A DNA stretch of 64,000 bases from Roseibium marinum (GTDB taxonomy: Bacteria > Pseudomonadota > Alphaproteobacteria > Rhizobiales > Stappiaceae): positions 186,001 through 250,000 of the forward strand of contig NZ_PPCN01000007.1 in NCBI RefSeq assembly GCF_002906165.1. Direction: 5' to 3'. The notes under the pieces were generated by a model. It saw only the letters and a list, made by a program, of their open reading frames with translations, did no database searches and was not told where the DNA came from. Position numbers and translations under genes: made by a program. Positions 17,751-27,471 of this stretch are shown here, piece after piece; the first letter of the stretch is position 1, and every line of letters starts with the position of its first letter.

Positions 17751-17765
17751 AGCAGCCGTTGTCAG

Positions 17766-17799
17766 AAAAGCTCCCGGATTTCCGGGAGCTTTTTTTGTT
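17766..17799 (+). terminator. Intrinsic terminator of gltA
   Basis: AGCTCCCGGA, a TT loop and TCCGGGAGCT, then TTTTTTG. It begins 16 bases after the gltA stop. The stem is symmetric and preceded by AAAA, so it may also act weakly on transcripts from lpxB on the other strand. Confidence 0.9.
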
Positions 17800-17891
17800 T
17801 CCGCCTAACCTGACGGATTGTTTAGCGCCGGAAGCTGAATGGCGGATGTTGTCTGGAGCTTCTTGTCTGGTTTCAATTTAACGCGACACGC

Positions 17892-19079
17892 TTAAATTCG
17901 GTCCAGCGCCATTGCAGTCACGACGACATCCGCCGCGGCTCCGCGCTGGCTGTGGCCATCCGGCAGGCGCATCACCTCGTCCAGCCGCGCAAGCTCGGCA
18001 ACCTGCTCGCGCCGTTGCGGACTGTCGCTGAGCAAGGCCTTCAGATGGTCCGCCAGAACGTCCGGCTGCACCTCGTCATCGAGAAACTCGGGAATTGCCT
18101 TCGCGCCGAGGATTATGTTCGGCAGGACGAAGGAATCCACGCTGGAGAACCTGAAGATCCGGTTGAGCTCCTTGATCCTGCGAAAGAACCAGTCGACCTT
18201 GTAGGCAACGACCATCGGGACCCCCGACAGCGCCAGTTCCAGCGACACCGTGCCGGAAGCCGCGAGCGCGGCATGCGCACGGCGGAAGGCCGCCTTCTTG
18301 GCCTCCTGCCCGCAGACGATGTGCGGCTTCACCGGCCAGTTCGAAACGCCGTCCCGGATCCTGCCTTCAAGATGGGAAACCGCCGGCAGGACAATTTCCA
18401 GATCCGGCAGATCCTTGGCGACCTTCGCAACAGTCTCACCAAATACACCCAGGAGCCGGTCGATCTCGCTGCCCCGGCTGCCCGGAAGCACCAGCAACAC
18501 TTTGCCAGCCTCGCTCAAGGGGCGGCGTTCGCCGTCGCCCGGCTGCAGGTCTGCAGAGTTTTCACTCAATGGATGACCGACATAGTGGGTGCGGGGCCCG
18601 CCAAGGCGTTTATGCACCTCCGGTTCGAACGGCAGGAGCGCCAGTAATTCATCGACATAGACGCTCATCTTCCGGGCTCTGCCCGGCCGCCAGGCCCAGA
18701 CGGACGGAGACACATATCCGACGATCGGAATATGCGGCGCCCTCTTACGGACCCGTTTGGCGACATTGTGGGTGAAGTCGGGACTGTCGATGATCACCAG
18801 CACATCCGGATTGGCGGCGATCACCGCATCGACGGTCTGATACACCCGTCTGACGATGCGCGGCAACCGGGCCAGCACGGCGGTCAGTCCCATGACCGAA
18901 ACGTCGGTAATGTCAAAGAAACTCGTGAGGCCGAGCGCGGTCATCCGCTCGCCGCCAACACCGCAATACCGGACACCTTCGCCAAGTCGCCCGTTCAGAG
19001 CCTTGATAAGTTCCGAGCCAAGCTGGTCGCCTGATTCCTCCCCGGCGACCAGGCAGACGGTCGGCATGCTGCCGGTCAT
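17892..19079 (-). CDS. lpxB: Lipid-A-disaccharide synthase
   Basis: LpxB joins lipid X to UDP-2,3-diacylglucosamine to form the tetra-acyl disaccharide of lipid A at the inner membrane face. The 395-residue GT-B enzyme shows VCLVAGEESGDQLGSELIKA at the N-terminus, GVGGERMTALGL, VGYVSPSVWAWRPGRARKM (about residues 120-138) and HYVGHPL. The C-terminal half has LLVLPGSRGSEIDRL and ALAASGTVSLELAL. It overlaps lpxI by four bases (ATGA), so the two are translated in tandem. Confidence 0.96.
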   Translation of the reverse strand: MTGSMPTVCLVAGEESGDQLGSELIKALNGRLGEGVRYCGVGGERMTALGLTSFFDITDVSVMGLTAVLARLPRIVRRVYQTVDAVIAANPDVLVIIDSPDFTHNVAKRVRKRAPHIPIVGYVSPSVWAWRPGRARKMSVYVDELLALLPFEPEVHKRLGGPRTHYVGHPLSENSADLQPGDGERRPLSEAGKVLLVLPGSRGSEIDRLLGVFGETVAKVAKDLPDLEIVLPAVSHLEGRIRDGVSNWPVKPHIVCGQEAKKAAFRRAHAALAASGTVSLELALSGVPMVVAYKVDWFFRRIKELNRIFRFSSVDSFVLPNIILGAKAIPEFLDDEVQPDVLADHLKALLSDSPQRREQVAELARLDEVMRLPDGHSQRGAAADVVVTAMALDRI

Positions 19080-19960
19080 TGATCGGCAACTCCGGCGCCC
19101 TGTGATCGGTCCAGACCGATCAGGAACAGGCCTGCCGTATCGGCCTTGCGGAGGGTTTCGTCCCTTTCGGCAATAAGCGCCCCATGCGCTTCCACCGCGA
19201 TCCCCGCAAGGCCGGCCGCAAGTGCGAGATCGATTGTTCTGGGTCCGACCGTTGGAAGATCCACCCGCAGGTCCTGGTTCGGTTTGGCGGTCTTGACCAG
19301 GACGCCTGCACGTCCCTTTGCCCGTACCCTGCCGATCCGCTTCAACTCCGCGCAGCGCTCAAGCATGGCATCCGTGCCCTCGGCCCCCTCGAGCGCGACC
19401 ACGCGCCCGCCGACCGCGATAGCAGCCTGACCGATATCGAGCTCGCCAAGCTTCTCGGTTGCCTTCAACGCCAGTTCGACATCCCGCCAGTCATCCTTGG
19501 CGGGTTGAACGCGGCCCAGAACACCGCCGGAGGCCAGCAATTGCGGCGCGACATCCTTGATCCCCACGACGCGATACCCCTCGTCTTCAAGCAACCGGAT
19601 CACTTTCGTAAGCAGGCTGTCATCTCCGCCCGCCAGGGCCCGGATAATGGTTGGCAGACGTTTGAGCGTGCCTAAATCCCCGAGAATGGATGTGAAATCG
19701 GGCCGCCTGGACACTCCGCCGATAAGCACGATATCCCGGCAGCCGCTCGTTTTCAGAAAATTGTAGAGACGGCCGATTTCACCCCAGCCCAGCTCCGCGT
19801 CGGCCCGCTCGCGGGTAAGCGCTTCGGCTTCCCCCTTGATGGCGATGATCCGAAATTCACGCCCTGCCGCGGCAAGTGCATCCGCAATCTGTCCCGGCAG
19901 GCTGCCGTTCCCGGCAATCAGGGCAATCCGTCTCGTCTCTGCCTGATCCGGGGCGGGCAT
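19076..19960 (-). CDS. lpxI: UDP-2,3-diacylglucosamine pyrophosphatase LpxI
   Basis: LpxI hydrolyses UDP-2,3-diacylglucosamine to lipid X, the role filled by LpxH in E. coli; LpxI was first defined in Caulobacter. The 294-residue protein begins RIALIAGNGSLPGQIADALA and carries the family blocks WGEIGRLYNFLKTSGCRDIV, VIRLLEDEGYRVVGIKDV and KGRAGVLVKTAKPNQDLRVD (catalytic aspartate region), then PTVGPRTIDLALAAGLAGI. It stands between lpxA and lpxB, which supports the function. Cytoplasmic. Confidence 0.95.
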   Translation of the reverse strand: MPAPDQAETRRIALIAGNGSLPGQIADALAAAGREFRIIAIKGEAEALTRERADAELGWGEIGRLYNFLKTSGCRDIVLIGGVSRRPDFTSILGDLGTLKRLPTIIRALAGGDDSLLTKVIRLLEDEGYRVVGIKDVAPQLLASGGVLGRVQPAKDDWRDVELALKATEKLGELDIGQAAIAVGGRVVALEGAEGTDAMLERCAELKRIGRVRAKGRAGVLVKTAKPNQDLRVDLPTVGPRTIDLALAAGLAGIAVEAHGALIAERDETLRKADTAGLFLIGLDRSQGAGVADQ

Positions 19961-19964
19961 TTTC

Positions 19965-20762
19965 TCAGTCTTCGCTGCGCGGAGTACAAAACCGCCGGTC
20001 GTCCTTGTCCAGGATGAAATCCGTCACCGTCTTTACCAACGGCTGATCGGTACTTTCGGCCGCCAAAGCTTCCGCCCGGCTGCGCAACGTGCCGTTTTCA
20101 CTCTCAAACAGAGCACGGTAGGCGGCCCTGAGAGCATGAATTTGCTCCCTCGGTATGCCTTTGCGTTTCAGGCCGACAAGATTAAGACCCGCAAGGCGCG
20201 CCCTGTCGCCAATCGCCGATCCGTAAGGAATGACGTCGAATTCGACACCGGTCATGCCGCCGATAATCGCACCGGTTCCGATCCGGGACCATTGCCGCAC
20301 GGCGCTGAGCCCGCCCAGAATAACAAAATCTTCCAGTTCCACATGGCCGGCCAAAGTCGCGTTATTGGCCAGAATGACATGGTTGCCCACCTGACAGTCA
20401 TGTCCGACATGTGCGCTCATCATGAAGAGGCAATTGTCGCCTACGTTTGTCACACCGCCGCCGCCTTCGGTGCCGGGGCTCATCGTCACATGTTCACGGA
20501 TCTGATTGTTCGCACCGATCTTCAGATATGTCACCTCGCCGGCGTATTTCAGATCCTGCGGCTTGTGGCCGATACTGGCAAAAGGGAAGATGTGGGTGCG
20601 CGCTCCAATTGCCGTATGCCCGGCGACAACGACATGAGCCTCCAGTGTCACACCCTCGGCAAGTTGGACGTTCGGCCCGATTATCGAATACGGTCCAATA
20701 CGCACCCCGTCGCCGATCACGGCCCCGTCCTCGACAATGGCCGTCGGATGTATGTCAGTCAT
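19965..20762 (-). CDS. lpxA: UDP-N-acetylglucosamine acyltransferase LpxA
   Basis: LpxA adds the first 3-hydroxyacyl chain to UDP-GlcNAc, the first step of lipid A synthesis. The 265-residue protein begins with hexapeptide repeats (IHPTAIVEDGAVIGDGVRIG and onward to about residue 185) that form the left-handed parallel beta helix. The catalytic histidine lies in MMSAHVGHDCQVGNHV (about residues 113-128). The C-terminal helical region follows (KGIPREQIHALRAAYRALFE). The gene is six bases after fabZ. Confidence 0.97.
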   Translation of the reverse strand: MTDIHPTAIVEDGAVIGDGVRIGPYSIIGPNVQLAEGVTLEAHVVVAGHTAIGARTHIFPFASIGHKPQDLKYAGEVTYLKIGANNQIREHVTMSPGTEGGGGVTNVGDNCLFMMSAHVGHDCQVGNHVILANNATLAGHVELEDFVILGGLSAVRQWSRIGTGAIIGGMTGVEFDVIPYGSAIGDRARLAGLNLVGLKRKGIPREQIHALRAAYRALFESENGTLRSRAEALAAESTDQPLVKTVTDFILDKDDRRFCTPRSED

Positions 20763-20768
20763 GTTTCC

Positions 20769-21233
20769 TCACGCATCTACCAGCATGGCGCTGACTTCAG
20801 CTTCTGCGACTTTTGCTCCGGCGACCGTCGCCACAGCATCGAATTTCCAGATATTGGAGCGTTGTTTGATCTTCTTGACGTGAAAATGAACCTGATCGCC
20901 AGGTTCCACCGGTTTGCGGAATTTGGCCCTGTCGATGGTCATGAAATACACGAGCTGCGGCGGGGCATCGCTTCCCCTTGCATGCACGCAAAGCGCACCG
21001 GCGGTCTGTGCCATCGCTTCGATAAGAAGCACACCCGGGAAGACCGGCCGTCCGGGAAAGTGGCCAGTGAAATGTGGCTCGTTGATGGTGACATTCTTGA
21101 TGCCGATACAGCTGTCATCGCCGTCCATCTCGATGATCTTGTCAATCAGCAAAAAAGGGTAGCGGTGTGGCAGAAGCTTCATGATTTCCATGATATCTGC
21201 GCTGGCAAGTATTTTGGTTTCTGCGTCTTCCAT
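20769..21233 (-). CDS. fabZ: 3-hydroxyacyl-[ACP] dehydratase FabZ
   Basis: FabZ dehydrates 3-hydroxyacyl-ACP in fatty acid elongation and competes with LpxA and LpxD for the same substrate pool. The 154-residue hot-dog protein has [13 protein letters not shown] (about residues 21-33), the catalytic histidine in [14 protein letters not shown] and the glutamate in [12 protein letters not shown]. The position between lpxD and lpxA is conserved across Proteobacteria. Confidence 0.97.
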   Translation of the reverse strand: MEDAETKILASADIMEIMKLLPHRYPFLLIDKIIEMDGDDSCIGIKNVTINEPHFTGHFPGRPVFPGVLLIEAMAQTAGALCVHARGSDAPPQLVYFMTIDRAKFRKPVEPGDQVHFHVKKIKQRSNIWKFDAVATVAGAKVAEAEVSAMLVDA

Positions 21234-21284
21234 GAAATACCCCTTGGCGGATCAGCGCCGCAAAGTCCTTGTTTGATTATCCGT

Positions 21285-22322
21285 TTACGATCCGCCGCCG
21301 CGCTCTGCAAGTTTTCTCAGGGCGGCGACTTCGCGGAACCATTGTTTCACCGGTTTGGCCGGCGTGCCTCCGTAGCGTCCCCCGGCGGGAATGTCGTTAC
21401 CGACAACGCTCACCGCCGCGACCTGGGCGCCCATGCCGATGGTCACATGTCCACGCACACCGGTCTGACCGCCGATGGCGACAAAATCCTCCAATGTGCA
21501 GCTTCCCGACAGACCCACCTGCGACACGAGAACACAATGCCGGCCGATGACGACATTGTGGCCGATCTGCACCTGATTATCGATCTTGGTTCCTTCGCCG
21601 ACAATCGTGTCGCGGTTCGCGCCACGGTCGATGGTGGTGTTGGCGCCGACCTCGACATCGTCCTGAATGATGACCCGCCCCACCTGCGGGACTTTCAGAT
21701 GCCCCAGAGGCCCCATGGCATAGCCGAAGCCATCCTGACCGCAACACACGCCTGGATGAAGATAAACACGGTTTCCCAGAACCGTATGCTGAACGGTGCT
21801 GTTCGGTCCGATCACGCAATCGCGGCCGATTTTCACACCCTGTCCTATGACTGTATTCGCCCGGATGACCGTCCCGGCACCGATCTCGGCACCGGCACCG
21901 ATCACGACGCCAGGCTCCACGGTCACATTCTCCTCCAGGGACGCTCCCGGATCGATAACCGCCTTGGCGGAAATGGAAGCCGGTCCGGGGTCCTTTGGCA
22001 CCATGGCGTCGGGGTATAGCCGCGCCAGAACCTTGGCCCAGGACCGGTAGGCATCCGCGCAGACAAGCACCGCGACCCCGTCCGGGACCTTGTCCTTATG
22101 CTTCTTGACGACCAGGCACGCCGCCGCAGTCGTTGTCTGAAGCTGATCGAGATAGACGGGATTATCGAAAAAGACCAGCGATCCGGAACCAGCCTCTTCC
22201 AGCGGCGCGACACCTGTAATTTGCAGGGTCTCGTCACCGCGTTGGATATCGGCTTCCGCCCAGTCGGCGATCTCCCGCAGCGAAACGGGATCCGGTGTCG
22301 TGAAAAATTTTGGCTCGGACAT
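21285..22322 (-). CDS. lpxD: UDP-3-O-(3-hydroxyacyl)glucosamine N-acyltransferase LpxD
   Basis: LpxD adds the second hydroxyacyl chain in lipid A synthesis. The 345-residue protein starts MSEPKFFTTPDPVSLREIAD, with the uridine-binding N-terminal domain (about residues 1-100; LVFFDNPVYLDQL) and then a long run of hexapeptide repeats. The catalytic histidine lies in QIGHNVVIGRHC, after DRGANRDTIVGEGTKIDN. The ATG at 22322 is chosen because it begins the conserved domain; upstream codons in frame run through the bamA terminator. Confidence 0.96.
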   Translation of the reverse strand: MSEPKFFTTPDPVSLREIADWAEADIQRGDETLQITGVAPLEEAGSGSLVFFDNPVYLDQLQTTTAAACLVVKKHKDKVPDGVAVLVCADAYRSWAKVLARLYPDAMVPKDPGPASISAKAVIDPGASLEENVTVEPGVVIGAGAEIGAGTVIRANTVIGQGVKIGRDCVIGPNSTVQHTVLGNRVYLHPGVCCGQDGFGYAMGPLGHLKVPQVGRVIIQDDVEVGANTTIDRGANRDTIVGEGTKIDNQVQIGHNVVIGRHCVLVSQVGLSGSCTLEDFVAIGGQTGVRGHVTIGMGAQVAAVSVVGNDIPAGGRYGGTPAKPVKQWFREVAALRKLAERGGGS

Positions 22323-22345
22323 GATTTTATCCTTGTTGCCAGCCA

Positions 22346-22380
22346 ATAAAAACGGCCGCCGATCAGATCGGCGGCCGATT
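22346..22380 (-). terminator. Intrinsic terminator after bamA
   Basis: On the minus strand CGGCCGCCGATC pairs with GATCGGCGGCCG and is followed by TTTTTATT. It lies between the bamA stop (22402) and lpxD start (22322), so lpxD-fabZ-lpxA-lpxI-lpxB probably depends on read-through or on a promoter close to lpxD. Confidence 0.85.
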
Positions 22381-22401
22381 TCTAACCTGCTTGACCGCTG
22401 T

Positions 22402-24783
22402 TTAGAAGCGGGTGCCACCACTCAAGCGGAAAACCTGCGTCTTGTCGGAGTCTTCCTTGACGAGAGGATAGGCGAAGTCGGCCCGCAGGGGTCCAAAGGG
22501 CGAATTCCAGCGGATACCCGCACCCACGGATGCGCGCAGCGCGAAATCGTTGGAGTCGATCCGTCCGCCATTGTTATCCACGAGGCTCACCAGGCTGCTG
22601 TCCGCATCCCATAGGGAACCCGCATCGGCAAACACCGCGCCGCTCAGACCGAATTCCTTCGGAAGGACAGGGAACGGGAACCGGGTCTCGGCTGTCGCTG
22701 CGACATAGAAGCGGCCACCGATCGCATCATCCGTCGACGCATCCCGCGGACCTATGCCCTGGTTCTCGAAACCGCGAACAATATTGCCGCCGAGCATGAA
22801 CTGCTCGGACACCCGCAGACGCTCGTCGCCAAGGGCCATGATATTGCCGCCGCGGACGGAAAGGCTGCCGACGAGACCGTAGTCTGCCAGGATTTCCTTG
22901 TAGGCCCGTGCCTCGGCTTCGGTCTTGATGAAGTAGCTGTCGCCGCCGACACCCGCGAACTGCTGGCCGAAGGAGGCGTAAATGCCGTCCGTCGGATCGA
23001 GATTGCGGTCCAGCGTGTTGTAGCGGAACTCATACCCGACCAGCGATGTCAGATAGGTGCCGAGCGAGTCACACACCGCAAGAGACAGGTTGGCCGTATC
23101 GCAGTTGTTGATGCTGGTCGACTTGTTATCAGGATCGGAGTTCTTTTCCTGGAAGATATTGTAGTAGAGCCGGACCGTCAGTTCTTCTTCACGGAGCGGC
23201 AACGTGAAGCCGAAGCCGCCACCTGTCTTCTCCTGATCGAAGGAACGGTAATCGTTGGCGTCGTCGACCTTGCGGTAAAGATCAAGGTCGAGCGCGACAC
23301 GGCGGCCCATGAAGAACGGTTCGATGAACCGGAACTCGTAGGACTGCGTGTCGGTACCGCCGCCCACGGCGATCTTCACGAACTGGCCGCGGCCGAGGAA
23401 GTTCTTCTCGGTCAGCGAAATGTCGCCGATCACGCCATCGACCGTCGAATAGCCCACACCGAACGAGATTTCACCTGTCGGTTTTTCCTCGACGCGAACA
23501 TTGACAACCACGCGGTCGGCCGCACTGCCCTGCTGGGTGGTGATCGAAACGCGCTCGAAGAAGCCAAGGTTGCGCAGGCGGCGCTCGGCCTTGTCGACCA
23601 GAGCCCGGTTGAACGCATCCCCTTCGGCGATATCGAATTCCCGGCGGATGACATATTCGCGGGTGCGGTCGTTGCCGATGATATTGATCCGCTCGATATA
23701 GGCGCGCGGGCCTTCCTCGATATAGTAGATCAGGGAAATCTTGTTGTTCTCGTAGTCGCGGGCAGCACGCGGACGGACCCGTGCGAAGGCATACCCCTCT
23801 TCGGAGACGCGCAGCGTGATGTCCTCGACGGTCTGCTCGATGCGCAGCGAATTGAAGGTCTGGCCGCTGCGGGTCCGAATCAGCCGGCGCAGCTCTTCCG
23901 GATCGACGTCGGCGATCGTGGACACGATTTCGACATCGCCGACTTCGTATTTCTCACCCTCGTCCACATTGAAGGTGACATAGAAGATGTTCTGCTCGCG
24001 ATCGAGATCCGCGCTCACGGACACGATACGGAAATCGGCATAACCCTTCTTGTTGTAATACTGGCGCAGCAGTTCCTCGTCGGCGGCGAGCCGGTCCGGA
24101 TCGTAGGTATCGGTGCTGCGCAGCCAGCTCAGCAGTCCGCTTTCCCGTGTGCGGATGACATCGCGCAGGCGACCGTCACTGAAGGACGTGTTGCCGATGA
24201 AGCTGATACGCTCGACACCGGTCTTTGCACCTTCGTTGATTTCAAATACCAGATCGACGCGATTCTGGCCGCGGTCGATGACCTGCGGCTCGACGGACGC
24301 GCCGTAACGGCCGGAGCGGCGATAGGCTTCCAGGATATTCTGCACGTCGGCCTGAACCTTGGCGCGCGACAGCATCGAACGCGGCTGGGACCGAACGGCA
24401 GTTTCCAGGGCATCATCCTTGATCTTCTTGTTTCCTTCGAAGGAAACGCGATTGATGATCGGATTTTCGGTAACCGTGACGATAACGGTGCTGCCGCTCG
24501 GAGAGATATCTACCGTAGCGAACAATCCTGTTGCATAGAGCGCCTTCAGGGACTCATCGACATCGAAGGCGCTGTAGGAGCGCCCGGGAACGATGGTCAT
24601 GTAGCTGACGACGGTTTCATCCTCGACCCGCGTGTTGCCGCGCACCTGAATGCTTCTGGCAACGGCCGCTTGCGCCTCCGTCACGAAGGACGGAATGCCA
24701 ATGGTCTGAGGCAACGCCGCCCCGATTGAAAATACGGCCGCAGCGAACAGTACGGCTCGTGTAAACTTCTGCAATCGCTGCAT
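22402..24783 (-). CDS. bamA: Outer membrane protein assembly factor BamA
   Basis: BamA is the core of the machinery that inserts beta-barrel proteins in the outer membrane. The 793-residue precursor has a signal peptide (about residues 1-38, ending TEAQA), five POTRA domains (about residues 39-430; first SIQVRGNTRVEDETVVSYM) and a C-terminal 16-strand barrel. The barrel contains VRGFENQGIGPRD, the RGF of loop 6, and the protein ends LSGGTRF with the terminal phenylalanine of the barrel signal. It lies 200 bases after rseP, the usual neighbour. Confidence 0.97.
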   Translation of the reverse strand: MQRLQKFTRAVLFAAAVFSIGAALPQTIGIPSFVTEAQAAVARSIQVRGNTRVEDETVVSYMTIVPGRSYSAFDVDESLKALYATGLFATVDISPSGSTVIVTVTENPIINRVSFEGNKKIKDDALETAVRSQPRSMLSRAKVQADVQNILEAYRRSGRYGASVEPQVIDRGQNRVDLVFEINEGAKTGVERISFIGNTSFSDGRLRDVIRTRESGLLSWLRSTDTYDPDRLAADEELLRQYYNKKGYADFRIVSVSADLDREQNIFYVTFNVDEGEKYEVGDVEIVSTIADVDPEELRRLIRTRSGQTFNSLRIEQTVEDITLRVSEEGYAFARVRPRAARDYENNKISLIYYIEEGPRAYIERINIIGNDRTREYVIRREFDIAEGDAFNRALVDKAERRLRNLGFFERVSITTQQGSAADRVVVNVRVEEKPTGEISFGVGYSTVDGVIGDISLTEKNFLGRGQFVKIAVGGGTDTQSYEFRFIEPFFMGRRVALDLDLYRKVDDANDYRSFDQEKTGGGFGFTLPLREEELTVRLYYNIFQEKNSDPDNKSTSINNCDTANLSLAVCDSLGTYLTSLVGYEFRYNTLDRNLDPTDGIYASFGQQFAGVGGDSYFIKTEAEARAYKEILADYGLVGSLSVRGGNIMALGDERLRVSEQFMLGGNIVRGFENQGIGPRDASTDDAIGGRFYVAATAETRFPFPVLPKEFGLSGAVFADAGSLWDADSSLVSLVDNNGGRIDSNDFALRASVGAGIRWNSPFGPLRADFAYPLVKEDSDKTQVFRLSGGTRF

Positions 24784-24983
24784 TATTGCGCTATGCCTTT
24801 GTTTTTAAATACCCCTCCCGGAACCTGCACTCACCCGGGCAGATTCTCGGAACCGATGATCGTTTTATAGGATTTTACCGATAACGCAACTGCACTTGCC
24901 AGGTGAAAGCGATTTAGTCAGAAGACGTTGCGTCAATGTCACGGCCTGAGGATTGACATGACTTCACGAGGCAGCCCAATGCC
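24784..24983. other. bamA upstream gap
   Basis: The gap between rseP and bamA is AT-richer near bamA and has promoter-like pieces on the minus strand (TTGACG near 24930, TATAAA near 24868), but none has good spacing. I do not call a promoter. Confidence 0.3.
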
Positions 24984-26126
24984 TTAGGAACTGGGGCTCA
25001 CAAGCCGCATGATATCCTTCCACGTGACGAAAACCATCATCATCAGCACAAGCCCCATTCCGATTCGGAAACCCACATCCTGAACCCTTTCGCTCAAGGG
25101 TTTGCCCCGCAGCGCTTCGGCGGCGAAATAAAGCAGATGCCCACCGTCGAGAACCGGCACCGGAGCCAGATTGATCAGGCCGATGCTCACCGACAGGACT
25201 GCGGTAAGGGAAATCAGCGGCAAAAAGCCGAGATCGGCAACCTGACCGGATATCTGCGCGACGCGAATGGGGCCGCCGAGCTGGTCGGCGGACTGGCGCT
25301 GGGAGATCACGCCCCAGACGTAGTTGACCGTTCCCTCCATGATCCGCCAGGTTTCCAGGACACCTTCATTGACCGCGCCGAGCGGCCCGTATTTGATGCG
25401 CACCAGATACTGGGGATCGCTGGAACCGCGCAGACCGATATCTCCCGCCATTTGCCGCTCGCCGAGAAAAACCTCTTTTTCCCGGGCATCGGGAGTGACA
25501 GTCAGGTCGACAAGCTTTCCGCCGCGCTCGACTTCGAACACCAGCGGCGTATTCGCATTCATCATCACGACCTGACGCAACTCGCCGAAAGTATGAATTT
25601 CGCGCCCGTCGATTTCCCGGACGATATCGCCGGCCTGAATGCCGCCGCGCTCGGCGGCCCTGCCCGCGAAGACTTCCTCGACGACTGGCTCAATGCCCTG
25701 TTTGCCGGTCAGCATGAAGAGCGTGGCGAAAATAACGATCGCCAGAAGGAAATTGGCGAGCGGTCCCGCCGCCACCACCGCCGCCCTTTGCCATACCGGC
25801 TTGGCGATGAAAGCGGTCTTGCGGTCCTCTTCGCTCATTTGCGCGATCAGTTCACGGCTCGGCACGCTGGCCGCGTTCTCGTCGCCGGCAAACTTCACGT
25901 ATCCACCCAGGGGAATCATGCAGAGCTTCCACCGAGTTCCCCTCCTGTCGGTCTTGCCGATGATCTCGCGGCCGAATCCGACGGCGAAGGCATCAACCTT
26001 GACGTTGCACCAGCGGGCGACGGCAAAATGTCCAAGCTCATGGAAGAACACCACGATCGTCAGCACGAACAGAAAGGGAATGACGGTACCGACGACGAGG
26101 GAATACGCGGAAATAAGAAAGTCCAT
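24984..26126 (-). CDS. rseP: RseP-family site-2 intramembrane metalloprotease
   Basis: Site-2 proteases cut membrane proteins within the bilayer; in E. coli RseP releases the envelope stress sigma factor. The 380-residue protein has the zinc motif VVFFHELGHFAVARW in the first helix (about residues 23-37), a central PDZ domain (GIQAGDIVREIDGREIHTFG, one PDZ visible) and the second active-site motif PVPVLDGGHLLYF near the C-terminus. At least four membrane helices are evident. The ATG at 26126 begins the first helix; an earlier start adds seven residues. Confidence 0.95.
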   Translation of the reverse strand: MDFLISAYSLVVGTVIPFLFVLTIVVFFHELGHFAVARWCNVKVDAFAVGFGREIIGKTDRRGTRWKLCMIPLGGYVKFAGDENAASVPSRELIAQMSEEDRKTAFIAKPVWQRAAVVAAGPLANFLLAIVIFATLFMLTGKQGIEPVVEEVFAGRAAERGGIQAGDIVREIDGREIHTFGELRQVVMMNANTPLVFEVERGGKLVDLTVTPDAREKEVFLGERQMAGDIGLRGSSDPQYLVRIKYGPLGAVNEGVLETWRIMEGTVNYVWGVISQRQSADQLGGPIRVAQISGQVADLGFLPLISLTAVLSVSIGLINLAPVPVLDGGHLLYFAAEALRGKPLSERVQDVGFRIGMGLVLMMMVFVTWKDIMRLVSPSS

Positions 26127-26225
26127 AAAGGGCGTCCGATCCTGCACTGCTTGGATTATCTGGAGCCACTGTACTAAAAGGAAAATTACGGCGTGTTAAT
26201 GGTCCAGTGTAAAAATTTCAAAGAC

Positions 26226-27437
26226 TCAGGCCCGTCCATGCCTGGCGGCGATCCATTCGCGGGTCTTTTGCCTGGCTTCCGTGTCGAGGGCCAGCACGTC
26301 CTCCAGCCGGTCGCATGCAACCAGGCGTCCCTCCCCCGCCATCCTCTCCAGAACGGCTTCGATGGCGGCGGGAATGTCAGGAAAGCGGATCTTTCCGTTC
26401 AAAAAGGCGTCCACGGCGATTTCATCGGCGGCGTTCAGCGCCGCAGGCGCGGCCCCGGCCGCTTTCATGGCGCTGATGGCAAGTCCCAGCGCTGGAAACC
26501 GCTCCGGATCGGGCGCCTCGAAGGTCAGCGTTCCAAGCTCCGCCAGGTCGAGCCGCTTGACGGGCACCGCCATCCTGCGCGGATAAGCCAGGCAGTGGGC
26601 GATCGGCGTGCGCATGTCGGGACTGCCAAGCTGCGCGAGCAGCGAGCCGTCCTTGTACTGGACGAGGCCGTGAATGGCGGACTGCGGATGCACCAGTACA
26701 CCCAGCTGATCGTGGCTCACCGGAAACAGATGTGACGCCTCGATTACCTCAAACCCCTTGTTCATCATCGTGGCGCTGTCGATGGTGATCCGCGCGCCCA
26801 TGTCCCAGTTCGGGTGTTTCAACGCCTGTTCCGGCGTCACGCCCGCCATCTCGTCAGTGGAGAACGTGCGGAACGGTCCGCCCGACGCGGTCAGAATGAC
26901 TTTTTCGACCTGATCCGCTCTTTCCGATTCGAAGACCTGGAAAATGGCGTTGTGCTCGCTGTCCACCGGCAGCAATTCGGCTCCGGTGCGGCGGATCTTC
27001 GCCATGAAGAGATCGCCGGCGCAGACCAGGCACTCCTTGTTGGCAAGGGCAATCCGGCGGCCGGGCCTGATCGCCGCCATGGTGGGGGCGAGGCCGGCGG
27101 CGCCGACAATGGCGCCGACCACCAGGTCGGCATCGCGCTCGACCGCCTCAAGAACCGCGGCTTCTCCCGCGGACACCGCGATACCGGTCCCTTCAAGATG
27201 GCCGGCGAGGTCCTGATAGCAGGAGGCATCCGCAAGGACGGCCGACGAGGCCTTCAGCCTTTTCGCCATCGTCGCAAGCGCCCGCGCATTGCGGTTGGCC
27301 ACAAGGGCAACGACGTCGAACCGTTCGGGTGACCGCTCGATCAGATCCGCCAGACTCTGGCCGATTGAGCCGGTCGCGCCAAGCACGATGATCCGGATCG
27401 GCGCAGTCTCGTCGATGAAAGCGGTTCCGGCCGCCAT
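26226..27437 (-). CDS. dxr: 1-deoxy-D-xylulose 5-phosphate reductoisomerase
   Basis: Dxr makes 2-C-methyl-D-erythritol 4-phosphate, the committed step of the MEP isoprenoid pathway. The 403-residue protein has the NADPH site IIVLGATGSIGQS (about residues 17-29), the metal and substrate sites ELLPVDSEHNAIFQ, LTASGGPFR and the block HPNWDMGARITIDSATMMNKG (given to position, about residues 219-239). A GGAG lies 8 bases before the ATG. The neighbours rseP, cdsA and uppS are standard; UppS uses the isoprenoid product. Confidence 0.97.
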   Translation of the reverse strand: MAAGTAFIDETAPIRIIVLGATGSIGQSLADLIERSPERFDVVALVANRNARALATMAKRLKASSAVLADASCYQDLAGHLEGTGIAVSAGEAAVLEAVERDADLVVGAIVGAAGLAPTMAAIRPGRRIALANKECLVCAGDLFMAKIRRTGAELLPVDSEHNAIFQVFESERADQVEKVILTASGGPFRTFSTDEMAGVTPEQALKHPNWDMGARITIDSATMMNKGFEVIEASHLFPVSHDQLGVLVHPQSAIHGLVQYKDGSLLAQLGSPDMRTPIAHCLAYPRRMAVPVKRLDLAELGTLTFEAPDPERFPALGLAISAMKAAGAAPAALNAADEIAVDAFLNGKIRFPDIPAAIEAVLERMAGEGRLVACDRLEDVLALDTEARQKTREWIAARHGRA

Positions 27438-27471
27438 GGTCGCAACTCCAGACTTAACTCGTACCGAGCAC

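Noticed and set aside
20136..22019. 627-codon plus-strand ORF opposite lpxA, fabZ and lpxD
   Set aside because: Covers three conserved genes on the other strand and has no ribosome binding site or recognisable domain.
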